Assembly: GCF_017591425.1 (NCBI RefSeq) | Contig: NW_024467106.1 | Coordinates: 22,124,501-22,188,500 of the forward strand | Reading direction: 5' to 3' | DNA length: 64,000 bases | Source: Ochotona curzoniae | Lineage: Eukaryota; Chordata; Mammalia; Lagomorpha; Ochotonidae | In this document: piece by piece, positions 23,346 to 35,490 of the stretch | How positions within the stretch are numbered: the first letter of the stretch is position 1 | Layout of the letters: each line of letters starts with the position of its first letter | Program-made: the position numbers and the translations under genes | Notes under the pieces: generated by a model | Told to the model about the DNA's origin: nothing | What the model saw: the letters and a program-made list of their open reading frames with translations, nothing else | The model's database searches: none

Positions 23346-25757
23346 CTCATTATAATGTAAATTAGGTGTAGAAAAGCAAAATTACTCACCAAGTAATATA
23401 TACTTCATGGTTATACTGGCTGACCACAAGAAAAAGGAGGAAAAGGCTATTAATGATAATATCCTGTTACAAAATCTGATGTGAAATAACAGCAGCCTGA
23501 TCTAAGAGTTTTTCTATTAAAAAACAAGCAAACAAACAAACAAACAAAAAACCAAAAACTTCATCCATGAAGAGTAAGAATAAGCATGAAGTACTCAGAA
23601 AGGTATGGAGCACAGAATTCAAAGATTTTGTTACCTCTAAAATCAATCAGAAAACTCGTTTTGCCAATCCTGAATTAGCCAAAGTCTGTTCTATGTCAAC
23701 TCATTTAGAAGGTCTCAGGACAACTCCGGCACAAGGACTCAGAGGGGCATCAGGAAGAACATCTCCGGGCTTTGTGGTTGGGCAGCAGAGCCCTTGGTCA
23801 AGCTCCGGGGCCTCTAGGGCAGAGACCAAGACGCTGATGGGTGCCACCTCATTTTGCTTAACATGAATAAACAAGATACACAAAGTTCCCTATTGGAAAA
23901 GTGATTTCATTTATTGATTTGTCTTCTAGTGGATCCTTGTATTGGATGCTGGGTACTCTGGAAAAAGAGTGAGATACAGAACGAATCTGAGAAAGGAAGC
24001 AGGAACGGTCTATGGAAGTTTCCATATGAGCAGCTGGTTTTCACTGGGGAGTTTAGTAGACAGTTTCAAGGGGATAGGTAGAGAATGTCGTGAAATACTG
24101 CTCTGAAAAATGGTGATCCCTCCGGTGCATCTGCCTCTGGTTTCTATATTTTCTGATATGTGGTTGATAAATCAAAATATACAACCAGCAAGTTGTAATG
24201 ACCATTTGCTGGAGAAAATTTCTGGAACTGATACAATGAAAGCTGCTACATTTAGTTTAGAGATGAAATACAATCCAAAAAAACCGTGGCCAAAGGTGTG
24301 TTTTCTGATTTGGAGTGGAGGAAGATTCTTCCTTTTAATTATCATTATTTCCTTTTCTCGAGCAAATACTGTCCATGACCTCTTGCCACTGTGTATTTTG
24401 GTAGGCCAAAAAGCTGAATGAACAATTTTACTGAAATAATTAACTCACTGGAGTTTCCTTCTCAGTTTAATGTTCTGCTGTTTTCCCCAAACTAGCAAAA
24501 AGGAAGAGGTCTGAGCTTCTTAGAGGTCGGGTGCCTGAGGCTCCATTTGTATAAAATATTAAAAACATTTTAAACTAAATTCAATTAGGGAATGTGTATT
24601 GCCTGAATAGTCTACCCGTCTAAATTTAATATACAGAACATGACAATTTTATGACCAAACCAATTTGGAGATAATATATTTTTGTTCTCTAAAGTAGCAA
24701 AGAGATAACAAACTAATAAGGTATCAAAAAGACTTAATTTTTTTTTTTAGAGCAAAAAAGCAGACATGGTTTTCAAATATGAGATATGTATGGTTTGATT
24801 ATTTCACAATTTCAAGTCTTCAGGAGTTTTTAAAAGAATAAACTTCATTTTATTTTAATTTCAAACATTTTGTCATATTCACTTCTAATGCAAATATTAT
24901 ATACATATACAAATTTTAAAATGAAAAGATTTACATTGCAGAGTAAGTGGTTGATGACAATGACATAATGTGGGAAAAGAGAGGACTGTTTCTGACTGGG
25001 ATGCCCTTATATTTCACTAGCACTGCTAATTACTGATAATTTCAGCGTGTGTGTGTAGGTGTATACATGTGTGTTTAACTCAGAGAAAGAGAAGAAAAAG
25101 ATTGCAAGAGAGCCCACAATAGCGACATCCTAGGGGATCTAGGAGGGTTTTTTAAAAAAAGGACAGAGTCAAAGGATGAAAGAACAAAATTTCAATAGCC
25201 TGCTCTGTTTACTTTGGATCCTGGGAGATTACTTGTGATCCTTTGCTCACTGGCGCACAGATAAAGGTCTCAGAGAACAAGATTTATTTGTTACCTCTAA
25301 AATGAGGGTTCTGATTGTCATGCTTTCTCCACTGCACTCTGACTTCTGCGGATAAACACAGCAGCCTAAATCAAGTGCACTTGACATTTAGGTTCTTACA
25401 GGGGATGATACATTTGAGTTCAAGGACTCTTCCTGCTGTTACCAGCATCGTGTCCAGGCCATGAACAGGAAAGCTTGACACTTTTAGAGGCATTCCTGAG
25501 TTTTACAACCTTTGGATGCAGAAACCGGGAGTCCCGTTCTGATGAATAAAATCACCTGACTGAAAAACATATCCTTCTAAGTTATTTTGACGTCTTTTCT
25601 TCTCCATACAAAATTACTGAAAGCTACTGGTGGGAGAATGTAAAGAACAATGATCTCAACCTTTGGTCTTACTGAAAGAAAAATACAATGAATGAATTCT
25701 ACCATTGAGCCAATCGCTAAATCCATTTCATACTTTACTTTAAAAATCAATTTCATT

Positions 25758-25985
25758 TCACCTATTTATTTGAAGGCAATAAGACATAGAGGGCAATAAG
25801 ACACAGAAGGCAATGAGACATAGAGACATAAATATACAGGGCTGGGTAATGCTGATGATGGAGCCTGGAACTCCATCTGGGTCTTCCATGCAGGCAGCCA
25901 GACTATTTCCTGCTTAGGTGCATTAGCAGGGAGCTGTATTGGAAGCACAGCAACCAGGACTTGAACTGGCACTGGCCCTCCATTT
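25758..25985 (-). mobile_element. CSINE copy, old
   Basis: The reverse complement shows the CSINE middle: CAGCCAGGACTTGAACTGGCA, GCAGGGAGCTGTATTGG and AACTCCATCTGGGTCTTCCA. An A/G-rich GGCAATAAGACATAGAG unit is repeated three times at 25775-25825. Confidence 0.65.
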
Positions 25986-26214
25986 TTAGTTTTGATAATT
26001 TATCCATTAATCTGCATTTTTAATTTGTTTTCCAAGTTATCTTTTCCCAGGATCAACTTTATGGGAAAACAACGAAGGAAATTAACATTTGTTGAGGATC
26101 TACTATACACTGGATTCTGGGAAATTTATATATGTCTCAGATATTGAGGCATAATATACTGAACTTTTTAAGAGAATAGTTCAATGACTTTTAGCATATT
26201 TGGAAAATTCACTT

Positions 26215-26475
26215 TTGGGGTTGGTGTTACAACGTAGCAAGTAAGGGCAGAAATCCCAGTTTGAGTTCTGGTTGTCCCCTACTCCTCACCCAGCTTCCTG
26301 TGAATGGTCTGGAAAGGTAGCAAGAAGATGGAGTGTTGGACCTCTGTCACTCAGGCATGGTCCTGGCTTCAGCTTGAATCAGCATTGGCCATTGTGACCA
26401 CCAGGGAGTGAACCAGCAGATGGAAGATGTCTTTCTCCCTCCCTCTTTGTAACTCTGACTTCCAAAAATAAAAAA
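26215..26475 (+). mobile_element. CSINE copy, diverged
   Basis: GGTTGGTGTTACAACGTAGC, CCAGCTTCCTGTGAATGG, GAACCAGCAGATGGAAGATG and a CT-rich TTCCAAAAATAAAAAA end. Confidence 0.75.
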
Positions 26476-26699
26476 GGACTTCTTCTTACCACTCTAAGAA
26501 ATTCTTTTGTATGCTTTATAAACTCTAGCTTCAATCAGTCTCTTGTTTATTTTCTCTCTGTGTAATTTCACCTTTTCTAGGAATTTCCTAAGCAAAATAC
26601 TAAAACACATAGTCTTTTGTGTCTGATTTATGTCCATCCAATATGAGCTTTGAGATTCACTAATTTTGTCAAGAGTATCAATATAGCTCATTCCCTTTT

Positions 26700-27690
26700 A
26701 TTGATGAGATACATTTGATTGCATGGATATGCTAAATTTTGCTTGTCAGTTCACCTGTCATTGTTATGTATATCTTAACCTCAGAAGCAACTGCTAAACT
26801 GCTCCAAAGTAGCTGTATCCAAAGTCTAGGGGAGTTCCAGTTTTTCTACATTTTTGCACACAGGATACTACCAAGCCCTTATCTTAGCCATTCCGGGGGT
26901 GAGTGGTACAATTTCCCTGTTGTTTCAGTTTGCATTTTCCTAGAGGAGAATCATGTTGGGCATCTCCCCATGTGCTCATTTGTCACTGTGTATCCTCTTT
27001 GCTAGAGAGTCGTCAAACCTTCTCATGTTGGCTTAAATTGCTTATCTTCCTAGGATTGAGTTATAAGAATTTTATATTTTGGCCAAAGTCCTTTGTTAGA
27101 TAGTTACTTTGCAAATATTTGCTTCCACATTGTTGATTGCTTTGCATTTAAATAATGTCTTCTGAAGATCAAAAGTTTGATTTCGATGACATGTAATTTG
27201 CTGATCATTTCTTTAATGTTGATAGCTTTTGTGGCATGTCTAATGTCTTTTTACTTAACCCAAGGTCACATAATTTTCTACTATTGTTGAAATTTCATAG
27301 TTTTAGCTCATATATTTATGATCTATTTAGACTGAATTGTTGTATATAGTAATATAAGGGTCAAGGGTTATAATTTATATACACAAATTCAAATGCTTCA
27401 ATTCAACATCATTTTTGAAAAAATTACTCCTTTCCCATTATATTAACTTTTTTTTAAAGCAACCTACCATATACATGAAAATGATAATGATAGTCCATTT
27501 CTGGATTTTTCTCTTTTGTACCAAGAATTTATGTATTAATCTCTATACTAGTATCAGCTTATCTCAATCAATGTAGCTTTGTATAAAGTATGAAATTAAG
27601 AAAGGTGGGTTCCCCAACTTTCATCTTTTTCCCACGTTGTTTTGGCTATTCAAGTCATTGTAGTTCCATAAAAATTCCAGGATTGGCTTG
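26700..27690 (-). mobile_element. L1 fragment (ORF2 region, dead)
   Basis: Antisense L1 landmarks run in order: GTTTCAGTTTGCATTTTCC, TGTTGGGCATCTCCCCATGTGC, TTGAGTTATAAGAATTTTATATTTTGG, CAAAGTCCTTTGTTAGATA, GATCAAAAGTTTGATTTCGATGA and CCAAGGTCACATAATTTTC. Stops are frequent. Confidence 0.85.
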
Positions 27691-27927
27691 TGAAATTTCT
27701 AACATACACACACAAACACACACAAAACCTCTTGATTTTGAAAGAAATTAAACAGAAAAAAGTTATGCTGAATCTGTAATTCAATATTGAAAGAAACACT
27801 GACTATTCGAATCTATGAACATGGTATATATTACACAAATGTAGCTTATATTTTTTACAATCATATTTTAAAATTTTCAGTGTATGGTGCTTGCCATTCT
27901 CTAGTTAGATTTATTCTTTTTTGTTTT

Positions 27928-28100
27928 TAAAGATTTATTTAAAAGAGTTACACGGAGAGGGAGAAAGATCTTCCAACCACTGACACACTCTCTAAATGGT
28001 AGCAATGTTTAGGGCTGGGCCATACTGAAACCAGGAGCTTCATCCAGGTCTCCAACGTGGATGCAGGCACCATCTTCCACTGCTATCCAAGGCCACCAAT
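27928..28100 (-). mobile_element. CSINE fragment
   Basis: AAAGATTTATTTAAAAGAG, GGGAGAAAGATCTTCCAACCAC and CCAGGAGCTTCATCCAGGTCTCC are the reverse complement of the CSINE 3' half. Confidence 0.7.
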
Positions 28101-30040
28101 CTTTAGGCATGTTTTTCTTTTTGATGGTACTATATGTGGAATTTATCTGTGTAAAATTTCATTTTCAGGTTTTGCATTAGTAGAATACAGAAATAGGACC
28201 CATTTTAATGTATTCATCTCAATTCCTGCCACGTGGATGAACTCACTAACATTCTTTTAGCTTTTCTATAGATTCTTCAGACAGAATTTACTACCTACAA
28301 TAAATGAAATGCTTACGAATAAAAAGTTATGTTTATTTCTCCTTTCTCATGCCTATGGTCATTTAAATTGTCAGCAAAATCCTCTTTCGATTGTACATTG
28401 ATTAGCCTTGTACCTCTTCGATGAATGTGGAAATCAACCTTCTGTACGACCTTCATCCTGGTAAAGTGACCGTTTTTAACTACAGCATAATGTCACTCTG
28501 TCAACCAAAAACTGCTTCAACAGCACTGCCCTCCTTATTTACATAATCGTGTTTGGACAATTATTTCGCAAGTTCTAGTGACATTTTGTTCAGGATATAG
28601 GAGAAAGAGGAGGATTTGAAAATGGAGAAACAAAAAGTGTTGCTATCAAGTATGAGTCTCATAAACCTAATAACAATTGAGACAAAGATGAAAATCATTA
28701 GGTGTGCTCAAAGTGGTAATTTCTTAGTTCCTTAGCCCCAGTTAGGTGCTCATTGGATTGAATAAGCTAGTCAGCTGGGAGAAAGAGAAAAATTAAAGAA
28801 TATAATATGGCATCGTGAAAATACTCATATCATATGAAAAGCTGCCTCTTAAAATGCAAGGTGTAACTAGTGATTTTAAAATATGTTTTAGGCCTTTGGG
28901 AACAGAACTGCCTTTAAGATAGGTACAACTGTTATTATTCTGGGTCCAATCCAACACACAAGCGTTGTGAGAAACACAGCGAGTCTCCAAGCAGAGGAAA
29001 CAAACGGCCGCCAGTTAATCACACGTAGTTTCTGAGAAAGGTGTCATGATACCTATTTATAAATCAGAAAATAGACCCCATGATTTAGGTAATCTGCCAA
29101 AGCACGCACAGGACAACAGTGGAGACCAAAAGGTCTACATCGTGCCCATTTCCCTGACCTGTATCCCAAAGCCTCAGCTCACGAAGGCTCTGGGTCCACG
29201 TCTGCTATTGGTTCTAACTCTGTCCGCATTTCCCCAGTGACTTACAAACTACAGTGCGACAACAGGGAAAGAACTGACCTTCCCGATTTGCCATGTCCCG
29301 TAAGAGCAGCCTAAAAATGTCAAACTAAAATAAAACGGTCAGAAGTGGTTACATAAACAAGATAAGACGAATAAAGAAAGCATGGTTTGCGGCAGATGAG
29401 TCGGTATGCCCTTAATTTTGGGGAGACACGTCCAGGCAGTAGAAAGAACAGGAAATTTTCTTAAGGAGGTAATTCAGATGTTTCTTCTCAGTTTCTACTT
29501 TCTAGGCAGACACACTGAGAAATAAAACACATTCCGAAGCAGAGAGGTGACCCCAGAACCGCTACTCTGGGGACAGGTGACAAACTCAGCTTGCTCCCTG
29601 AACACCCATGCCAAAGACAAATTCTAATCCTTAGACCCAGGTGACCCAGAAAAGAAGAGGCCAGTTTCCACTGATAAAAAATGCAGTGCGAGGCAAAGGA
29701 AACGATGCCAGAAGTTCTGTCCGTTATGTCTTAATCGGACATTTTGTACGTGTTTTGGACTCCTTGGTCACCTAGTCTGCGTGTCAATAGGCTTTTCTCA
29801 GGAGACAAATACTAATACTAACTGCTCCTCTGCTCGGGGCAATATGCAAAAATCAGCAATAACTGTCTCAGCTCAGGATTTAGCAATAAGCCCAGGGCAG
29901 AGAGAGAGAAGGTCGGATGGTGTGATTCTTCCCACACTCTGATTGACAAATCTTTGGTAGAGACTTCCTTTATAAACTGTGTATTTTGTGTCCTCCATTA
30001 ATCCATTCAATCAACTCTCTCCCCCAAAGAAAGCATTCAT

Positions 30041-30106
30041 TTCAAAATATCTTTAGAAAATGAAATTGGAGGTCAAGTTTATCTTGGTGCAAAAATCTTG
30101 TTGCCA
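30041..30106 (-). mobile_element. Mariner-like short element, copy 2, truncated
   Basis: TTCAAAATATCTTTAGAAAATG followed by AAGTTTATCTTGGTGCAAAAATCTTG is the opposite orientation of the copy at 55179. Its far end is lost next to the CSINE insertion at about 30111. Confidence 0.45.
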
Positions 30107-30127
30107 AAGATTGATTATTATTATTAT

Positions 30128-30432
30128 TAAAGATCTATTTATTTTTATTGGAAGGGAAGATAGAGAGGAGGAGAGATAGAGAGGAAGATCTTCCCTCCGA
30201 TGGTTCACTCACTCCCCAAACGGCTGCAATGGCCGGGGCTGAGCCAATCTGAAGCCAGGAGCCTCCTCCAGGTCTCCCACGCAGGTTTTGGGATGTCCTC
30301 AACTGTTTTCCCAGGCCACAAGCAGGGAACTGGATAGGAAGCAGGGCCACCGGGATTAGAACCGGCGCCCATATGGGATCCCGGTGCATTCAAGGCGAGG
30401 ATTTTAACCGCTATGCTATTGTGCCGGGCCCG
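30128..30432 (-). mobile_element. CSINE copy, young, near full length
   Basis: Ends in GTGCCGGGCCC, the reverse complement of the CSINE head, and contains CATATGGGATCCCGGTGC. Flanked by GATTATTATTATT (about 30111) and GATTATTGTTATT (about 30431), probable target-site duplications. Confidence 0.92.
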
Positions 30433-30439
30433 ATTATTG

Positions 30440-30705
30440 TTATTTTTAAATTATTTGAAAGGCAGAATTACAGACAGAAGAGACAGAGAAATCTTCTGTC
30501 TTCTGATTCACTCCCCAAATGGCTCCAAAGGCAAAAGCTGTGTCAGATTGAATCTGGGAGCCTAGAACTTCTTCTGGGTATCTCTCGGAGGTGCAGGGGT
30601 ACAAGCAGCTGGGCCATCCTCCGCTGCTTTCCCAGGAACACTACCAAGAATTTGGATTGCAAGTGGACTAGCCAGGACTTAAACAAGCACCTAGTTGTTG
30701 CAAAA
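30440..30705 (-). mobile_element. CSINE copy, older
   Basis: TTTAAATTATTTGAAAGGCAG, CTTCTGATTCACTCCCCAAATGG and GGCCATCCTCCGCTGCTTTCCC mark a reverse-strand CSINE. The young copy at 30128-30432 sits in its A-rich 3' end. Confidence 0.8.
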
Positions 30706-30793
30706 AAAAAAAAAAATTGAAATTCATGCATGTTAAGGATCCTGAAAATTTTACACAAAATACGTACTACAAAATAATTACGCATGTATTTTA

Positions 30794-31070
30794 AAAAAGA
30801 TCAGTTAATTAATTGATTTGGAAGACATAGCAACAGAAAAAGAAGAGACAGATAAAGAGGTTTTGCATGCTTGTGCAATGCCTATAGCAGCCAGACCTGG
30901 GCTAAGAAATCCATCCTGGCCTCCAACTACTGGGGCCGTCTTTTGTTGAGTCGCCAGGCACATTAGCAGGAAGCTGGATCAAAAGCGGAGCAGCCAGGAC
31001 TCAAACTGTCTCCTAGCACAGAATGCCAGCATGGAAAGGACAGGCCTAGCCCATGGTCCCCTGTGTAAGG
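30794..31070 (-). mobile_element. CSINE copy, old
   Basis: AAAGATCAGTTAATTAATTGATTTGG, AGCAGCCAGGACTCAAACTG and GGCCTAGCCCATGG follow the reverse CSINE order. The middle is badly diverged. Confidence 0.65.
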
Positions 31071-31745
31071 CTTTAAAAGAAAGAAACAAACAAAAATGCA
31101 CCAAAATAAACATCATTCAATTGCGTTCTAGGAACCTTTTGACGCATGTTCAAATAGATCAGATAGCGGAGTGAGCGGCTGAACACACAGCAGGCTGCCT
31201 ACTGTTGAACTAGAGTTTTACTTGGAAAAATCCACATTCGTTCTTTTACATACTGTCTGTGGCTATTTTCTTGCTACAATGGCTGAATTAAGTACTTGAC
31301 CACCGAAACTCTAGTTGCCTTGTGAAGTTGAAATTCTTTTCTACCTGGTCTTTTGCAGAAAGCTTGTCAACCCTGTGATAAAAACATTTAAAATGCAGAA
31401 AATACCCTTGTTATAATGGGGAGGGGAAAGCAAGATTTAATATATTGAGTATAATCACAATTATGTAAAATAAATGCAAGTGGACATAGAAAAATGACGC
31501 AAAATGTGAAACAGTTGCATTTAGGTGATGGCAGTTAGATCTCCCCTCTCCCATCTGTGTTTTATCATTTTCTGAGAGGTTCTTTCACACATCTTTTGTA
31601 ACAGAACAAACTCCATCTCACTTTATCTTTGCTCGTGTTCCTATCTGGCATCTAGTGGGGATGACTCAAGTCAGCTCTATTTCCCAGTGCGGCCCCTCCC
31701 CACAGCCATGTTAAGGGTGGGGGGCAGGAAATCCCGGGCCAGTAC

Positions 31746-31969
31746 CTTATGCTCATCCCGAAGGTGGCCGTCCAGTTCCTCCGTGTGCTTGGTCTCATAG
31801 TAGCAGAGCTGGCATTTATAAGGTTTCAGTTCATTGTGCTTTTCTATGTGTTGCTGGAGGCTCTCGTCACTGGAGCAGGTGAAGGTACACTTATCACAGC
31901 GGAAAACGACTCCCTGCAAGTATTTTGACAGTTTGGAACGGCACACTTCAATGGGGACAACTCGCTCTT
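31746..31969 (-). CDS. ZNF462: ZNF462 exon with two C2H2 fingers
   Basis: A 224-nt exon encoding 74 complete residues. It opens with the linker ERVVPIEVCRSKLSKYLQG and carries two fingers: FRCDKCTFTCSSDESLQQH (Cys 160/163, His 176/180 in local numbering) and YKCQLCYYETKHTEELDGH (Cys 188/191, His 204/209). These aromatic, basic-poor fingers are typical of ZNF462 and may serve protein or chromatin contacts as much as DNA contacts. The acceptor TGTTTCCACAG is good and the first two bases complete a Glu codon. The exon ends in frame at DEHK. The donor AAG/GTACTG is weak at positions +4 to +6. Translation through the donor would run on into intron to a stop near 31677, so intron retention would truncate the protein. 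Confidence 0.95.
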
Positions 31970-32577
31970 CTGTGGAAACAAATTGAATGGAAAGATGGGA
32001 AGTTTTACTGAAGGCAAGCAGATGTTCTTTCTTTGGAATAGAAGAAGAAAATCACTCATTCAATGTTTGCTACCTTTCCCGGGTCTCAATCAGTGAACTG
32101 CACACACAAGCACGCTTCCCTTTCCCGGGGTCCCAAAGTCACAGCTTACTACCCAGAGTAACTTAAAACAAGAGGTGGGGAGGGCTGCAAAGTGTTTGCT
32201 AATTCCTGAATGGAGCCGGATTAGGGCAGGGGAAGTGAAAGGTGACCCAATGTTAATGATGATGGCAGGGATCATTAGTCCGCGTGCCTTCCTCCAGCAA
32301 GCATTATCAGGGCTGGATTTGCAGTGAGTCTTGAAGTCACTCTTCACAAACCACAGACATCACCAGTGGCAAAGTTGAGATGAGAAACTCCAATTCCATT
32401 GAGTTCCCCTTTCTCAATTGGACTCTTCCTCTTGTCCTGATAAGGGGATCTCCAATACAATGCCAAACCGGAGCACAAGGACACACAGACACTTTCCAGA
32501 CACTAAAACTCCCACGTCCAGCTATGGGGAGCTCATGAACACACAATGGCCACAAGGCGACCTTCGGGGAGAATGGC

Positions 32578-32597
32578 GGGGGGGGGGGGGGGGGGGG
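32578..32597 (+). repeat. Poly-G run, 20 bases
   Basis: Twenty consecutive G on the plus strand, so a C20 run in the pre-mRNA of ZNF462. The exact length may be uncertain because such runs are hard to sequence. Confidence 0.85.
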
Positions 32598-34299
32598 TGT
32601 CATGTGGGAAGTGTGGAGGATTTGCGTGTTTTCAGACAATCTGTAATCTGATTGTCAGAAGAGGAGAAAAAAAAATAAAAGAGAGAGAGGATTCGGGTGT
32701 TTTTCCTGTTAACATGCCAAATGCTGTAAGGCTGGAAGTGTGTGTGCTTGTTTATTTTGCACTCTCTCACCCTTGTGTTTAACTGCTCAAATTAAATTTC
32801 ACACCAGTCTGCCCAGAGCATCAGCGCACGCGCCAGATATCCAAAACTGGGATAAAATTAAAATCTGTGCTATTTATGCAAGAATCAAATATAGCATGTG
32901 TTCTCATGCTGTGTCTGGATTTTAGAAGACTCTTGAAAGTTTACAAGTGGACGCATACAACAACCCTTCCATCATTTAGAAACGGCAATGGCTTAAAGTC
33001 AGGAAGGCGTGAATCCCTCCCGGAGTCACCGAGTGGCCACGTTTCCCGAGCATCAGGATTCCATGTGCTGATGTCACTCGTGGGAGCCCCTCTGTGGCCC
33101 TTTGGCCTGCGTTCCGTCACCTAGGAAAGCTCCACACCCAACATCATGCTGTAGTCTCAACTGTAACATTCTAACTGCGGGCCAGTAGCTGCCTCGGGAG
33201 TCCTTCAATGCAGGGATTAATTGGCCAGCAAAACGCCGGGGCAGAGGAAGCGTGGAAGGTGGTGTCTGCAACACACTCCCTGGAGCTTTAATGCATATGT
33301 TATTTTCCCTATACAAAGAGTCAGCCGCTTATTTAGAAATATAAATATTTTTAAACCAAAGTATAGCAGACAGCTAAGAAACACATGATTATAATGTAAT
33401 CCACACATTTTCTTAGAATAGCAAATGTTTAACAGCCTTGTAACCATTCAGTTCCATGGTTTGGTATAAACGGAAGAAAAAATACTTTGGCGTAAACTAG
33501 TGAGTCTTGGGAAGCGCAGACTGGGACATGCTGAGTCCTCTAACCCAGGCTTTCTTGACAATAGAAAGACTAACACTTAGGGGCTGGAGAATTGCGTGTG
33601 CATGTGTACGCTGTCCCGTGCCACCTGGGATGTTCATCAGCCTCTGTGCCCTCCACCTACTAGGTGCCAGTGGCACCATTTTCCACTTTGGAAAACCTAA
33701 AGTGCCTACAGAGAAACGTAATCTGGGAAGCAAGATCAGCCCCCAGGTGAGAATCAGTGCTCTAAGCAAAAAATCAGGCATCAATTGCCACTGTTCTTGG
33801 GTAAGATTCTACGGGGAACTGGGGCCCCTGGCACAACGGGGACCATCCCCCCACCGACTGGAGTTTGGTGCTTCTGGTAAGGGTTGACATGAATGAACCT
33901 CCCTGTTCCTTCCTCAAGACCACAGCCTTGGCGCTCTCTACATTCGCTCTTGATGCTGTCTTGTCATCTTTACCACTTGTCTTTTGGCTCTTTGGTTCTG
34001 ACCCTTCCGCTCTGCCCTGACTGCGGGGATCCTCAGTGAAGACGGCCAGCAGGGAGTCATGTCCCATGCACAGATGCTCCCAACACCTTCTGATAGCCAT
34101 TCAGTCACTTTCCCCTGCTTACTTCCCATAGTAAGTAATCAGTTCTTTCCAACTTCCTTTATATACGTCTCAGCAATCCCTCTCCCATTTTGGTTAGTTT
34201 TCCTAGCACTTCCGGCTTTACTCTGTGTACCAGGTGAATTTTACACCAAGTCATGAATATCCAGAATAACACACGTACGTTCAAATAATAACAATGAAG

Positions 34300-34500
34300 G
34301 CAAATGACACTCCAGTTGACTATGTTTCAAGCACTGTTGGGTGCCGTGCCCTCTTTGTGTTGCTTTATTCTCTTAAATGCCCTGCAAAGCCAGTCCATTT
34401 TCTTGCTGACTGCTGTGACAACCGAGAACTGATCAACGAAGTCACTTCCTCAAAGTCACAGTTCCCAGGTTACAAGTCTGTGACCTCAGCCAGCGTCCTC
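34300..34500 (+). repeat. MIR-like repeat
   Basis: TTTCAAGCACTGTTGGGTGCC, GCTTTATTCTCTTAAATGCCC and AGTCACTTCCTCAAAGTCACAG follow the MIR order. Confidence 0.6.
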
Positions 34501-35490
34501 CCCCTCAGCCCCTGAGAAAAGCTCACTTAATCTCACTGCCCAGACACCTGCTCTGTGTACTTCCACACCCTTTTCCCCTAATATTTTAAAACATAAAGAA
34601 AATCCAGATTTTGAAGGTAACCATTAACCTCCTGAATACCCTTCAAGCATTTTCTGGCTTGAAAAGGGGTCATTTCTCTGCTTACATACTATAAAACATG
34701 AGTTTTCCCATTTGTACCAAGTCTCTCAAGTACCTGGATTTGTACTAAGACACCAATTTTAGAAAAAAAAAAAGGCCACCTTATTACTCTTCTCAAAATA
34801 TAGCAAACATGACCAAGATTAAAAAAAAAAAGACAACAAACAGGCCAGACTTTGCAAGGTGAGCAAATGAATGACAGCGTTTGCTGAATGAGGTTATTCA
34901 TTACCAGGCAAGCACAGGACATAAACTTAGAGACTGGAATGCTTCCAGGTAAGGCCTGGGCCCTGCCTTGGGTTCAGAAGCTCAGGGCTCACAGCTTTTT
35001 TCTATGGGGGCAGTGACAACTGTGGGTCTTTCTTGACTTCACACCTCGCAAAATTACCTTGGGTAAGAAACCCAGGGCTGAATCACACTTACTGTGAGTC
35101 AGCTTTCAGCACCGGTTGCAAAATATTATGACTTTCCAGTTGGACTCCAGGATGGATTGTGTCTCTCTCCTCCTCCTCCTCAGAAGGTGGCTGGTGTGGC
35201 AGAGCCTGGCACCCGGATCCCTGCCACATGGAAGCCCACGGGCATGCTCACCGTGGAGCAGCCAGAGCTGAGAAGTGCATGCTGTCAAGCTCCTGTGGAG
35301 CTCAGTGGGAGACATCGGCAAGAATCGCAGCCACAGCAGCATTGCTTTGGCTCAAATCCATGCAAAGTCACACCGTTGTGGAATCCAGGATCACTGTGAA
35401 AAAGTCTTCCTGAACAGCAGAACACAACACACACGGGTTTCCTTCCTAGAATGTGCCACATCTAAATGGAGCAGGAAGAGATGAAAAGTA

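Larger units (their letters stand above)
16536..31745 (-). other. ZNF462: ZNF462 intron (about 15.2 kb)
   Basis: The donor is GTACTG at 31740-31745 and the acceptor is TTTCAG at 16536. It holds CSINEs at 20162, 22010, 25758, 26215, 27928, 30128, 30440 and 30794, antisense L1 pieces at 22330-22720 and 26700-27690, a MIR at 23150, L2-like sequence at 19200-19600 and a mariner-like element at 30041. 16540-19190 and 24430-25740 are repeat-poor and I see no exon in them. Confidence 0.85.
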
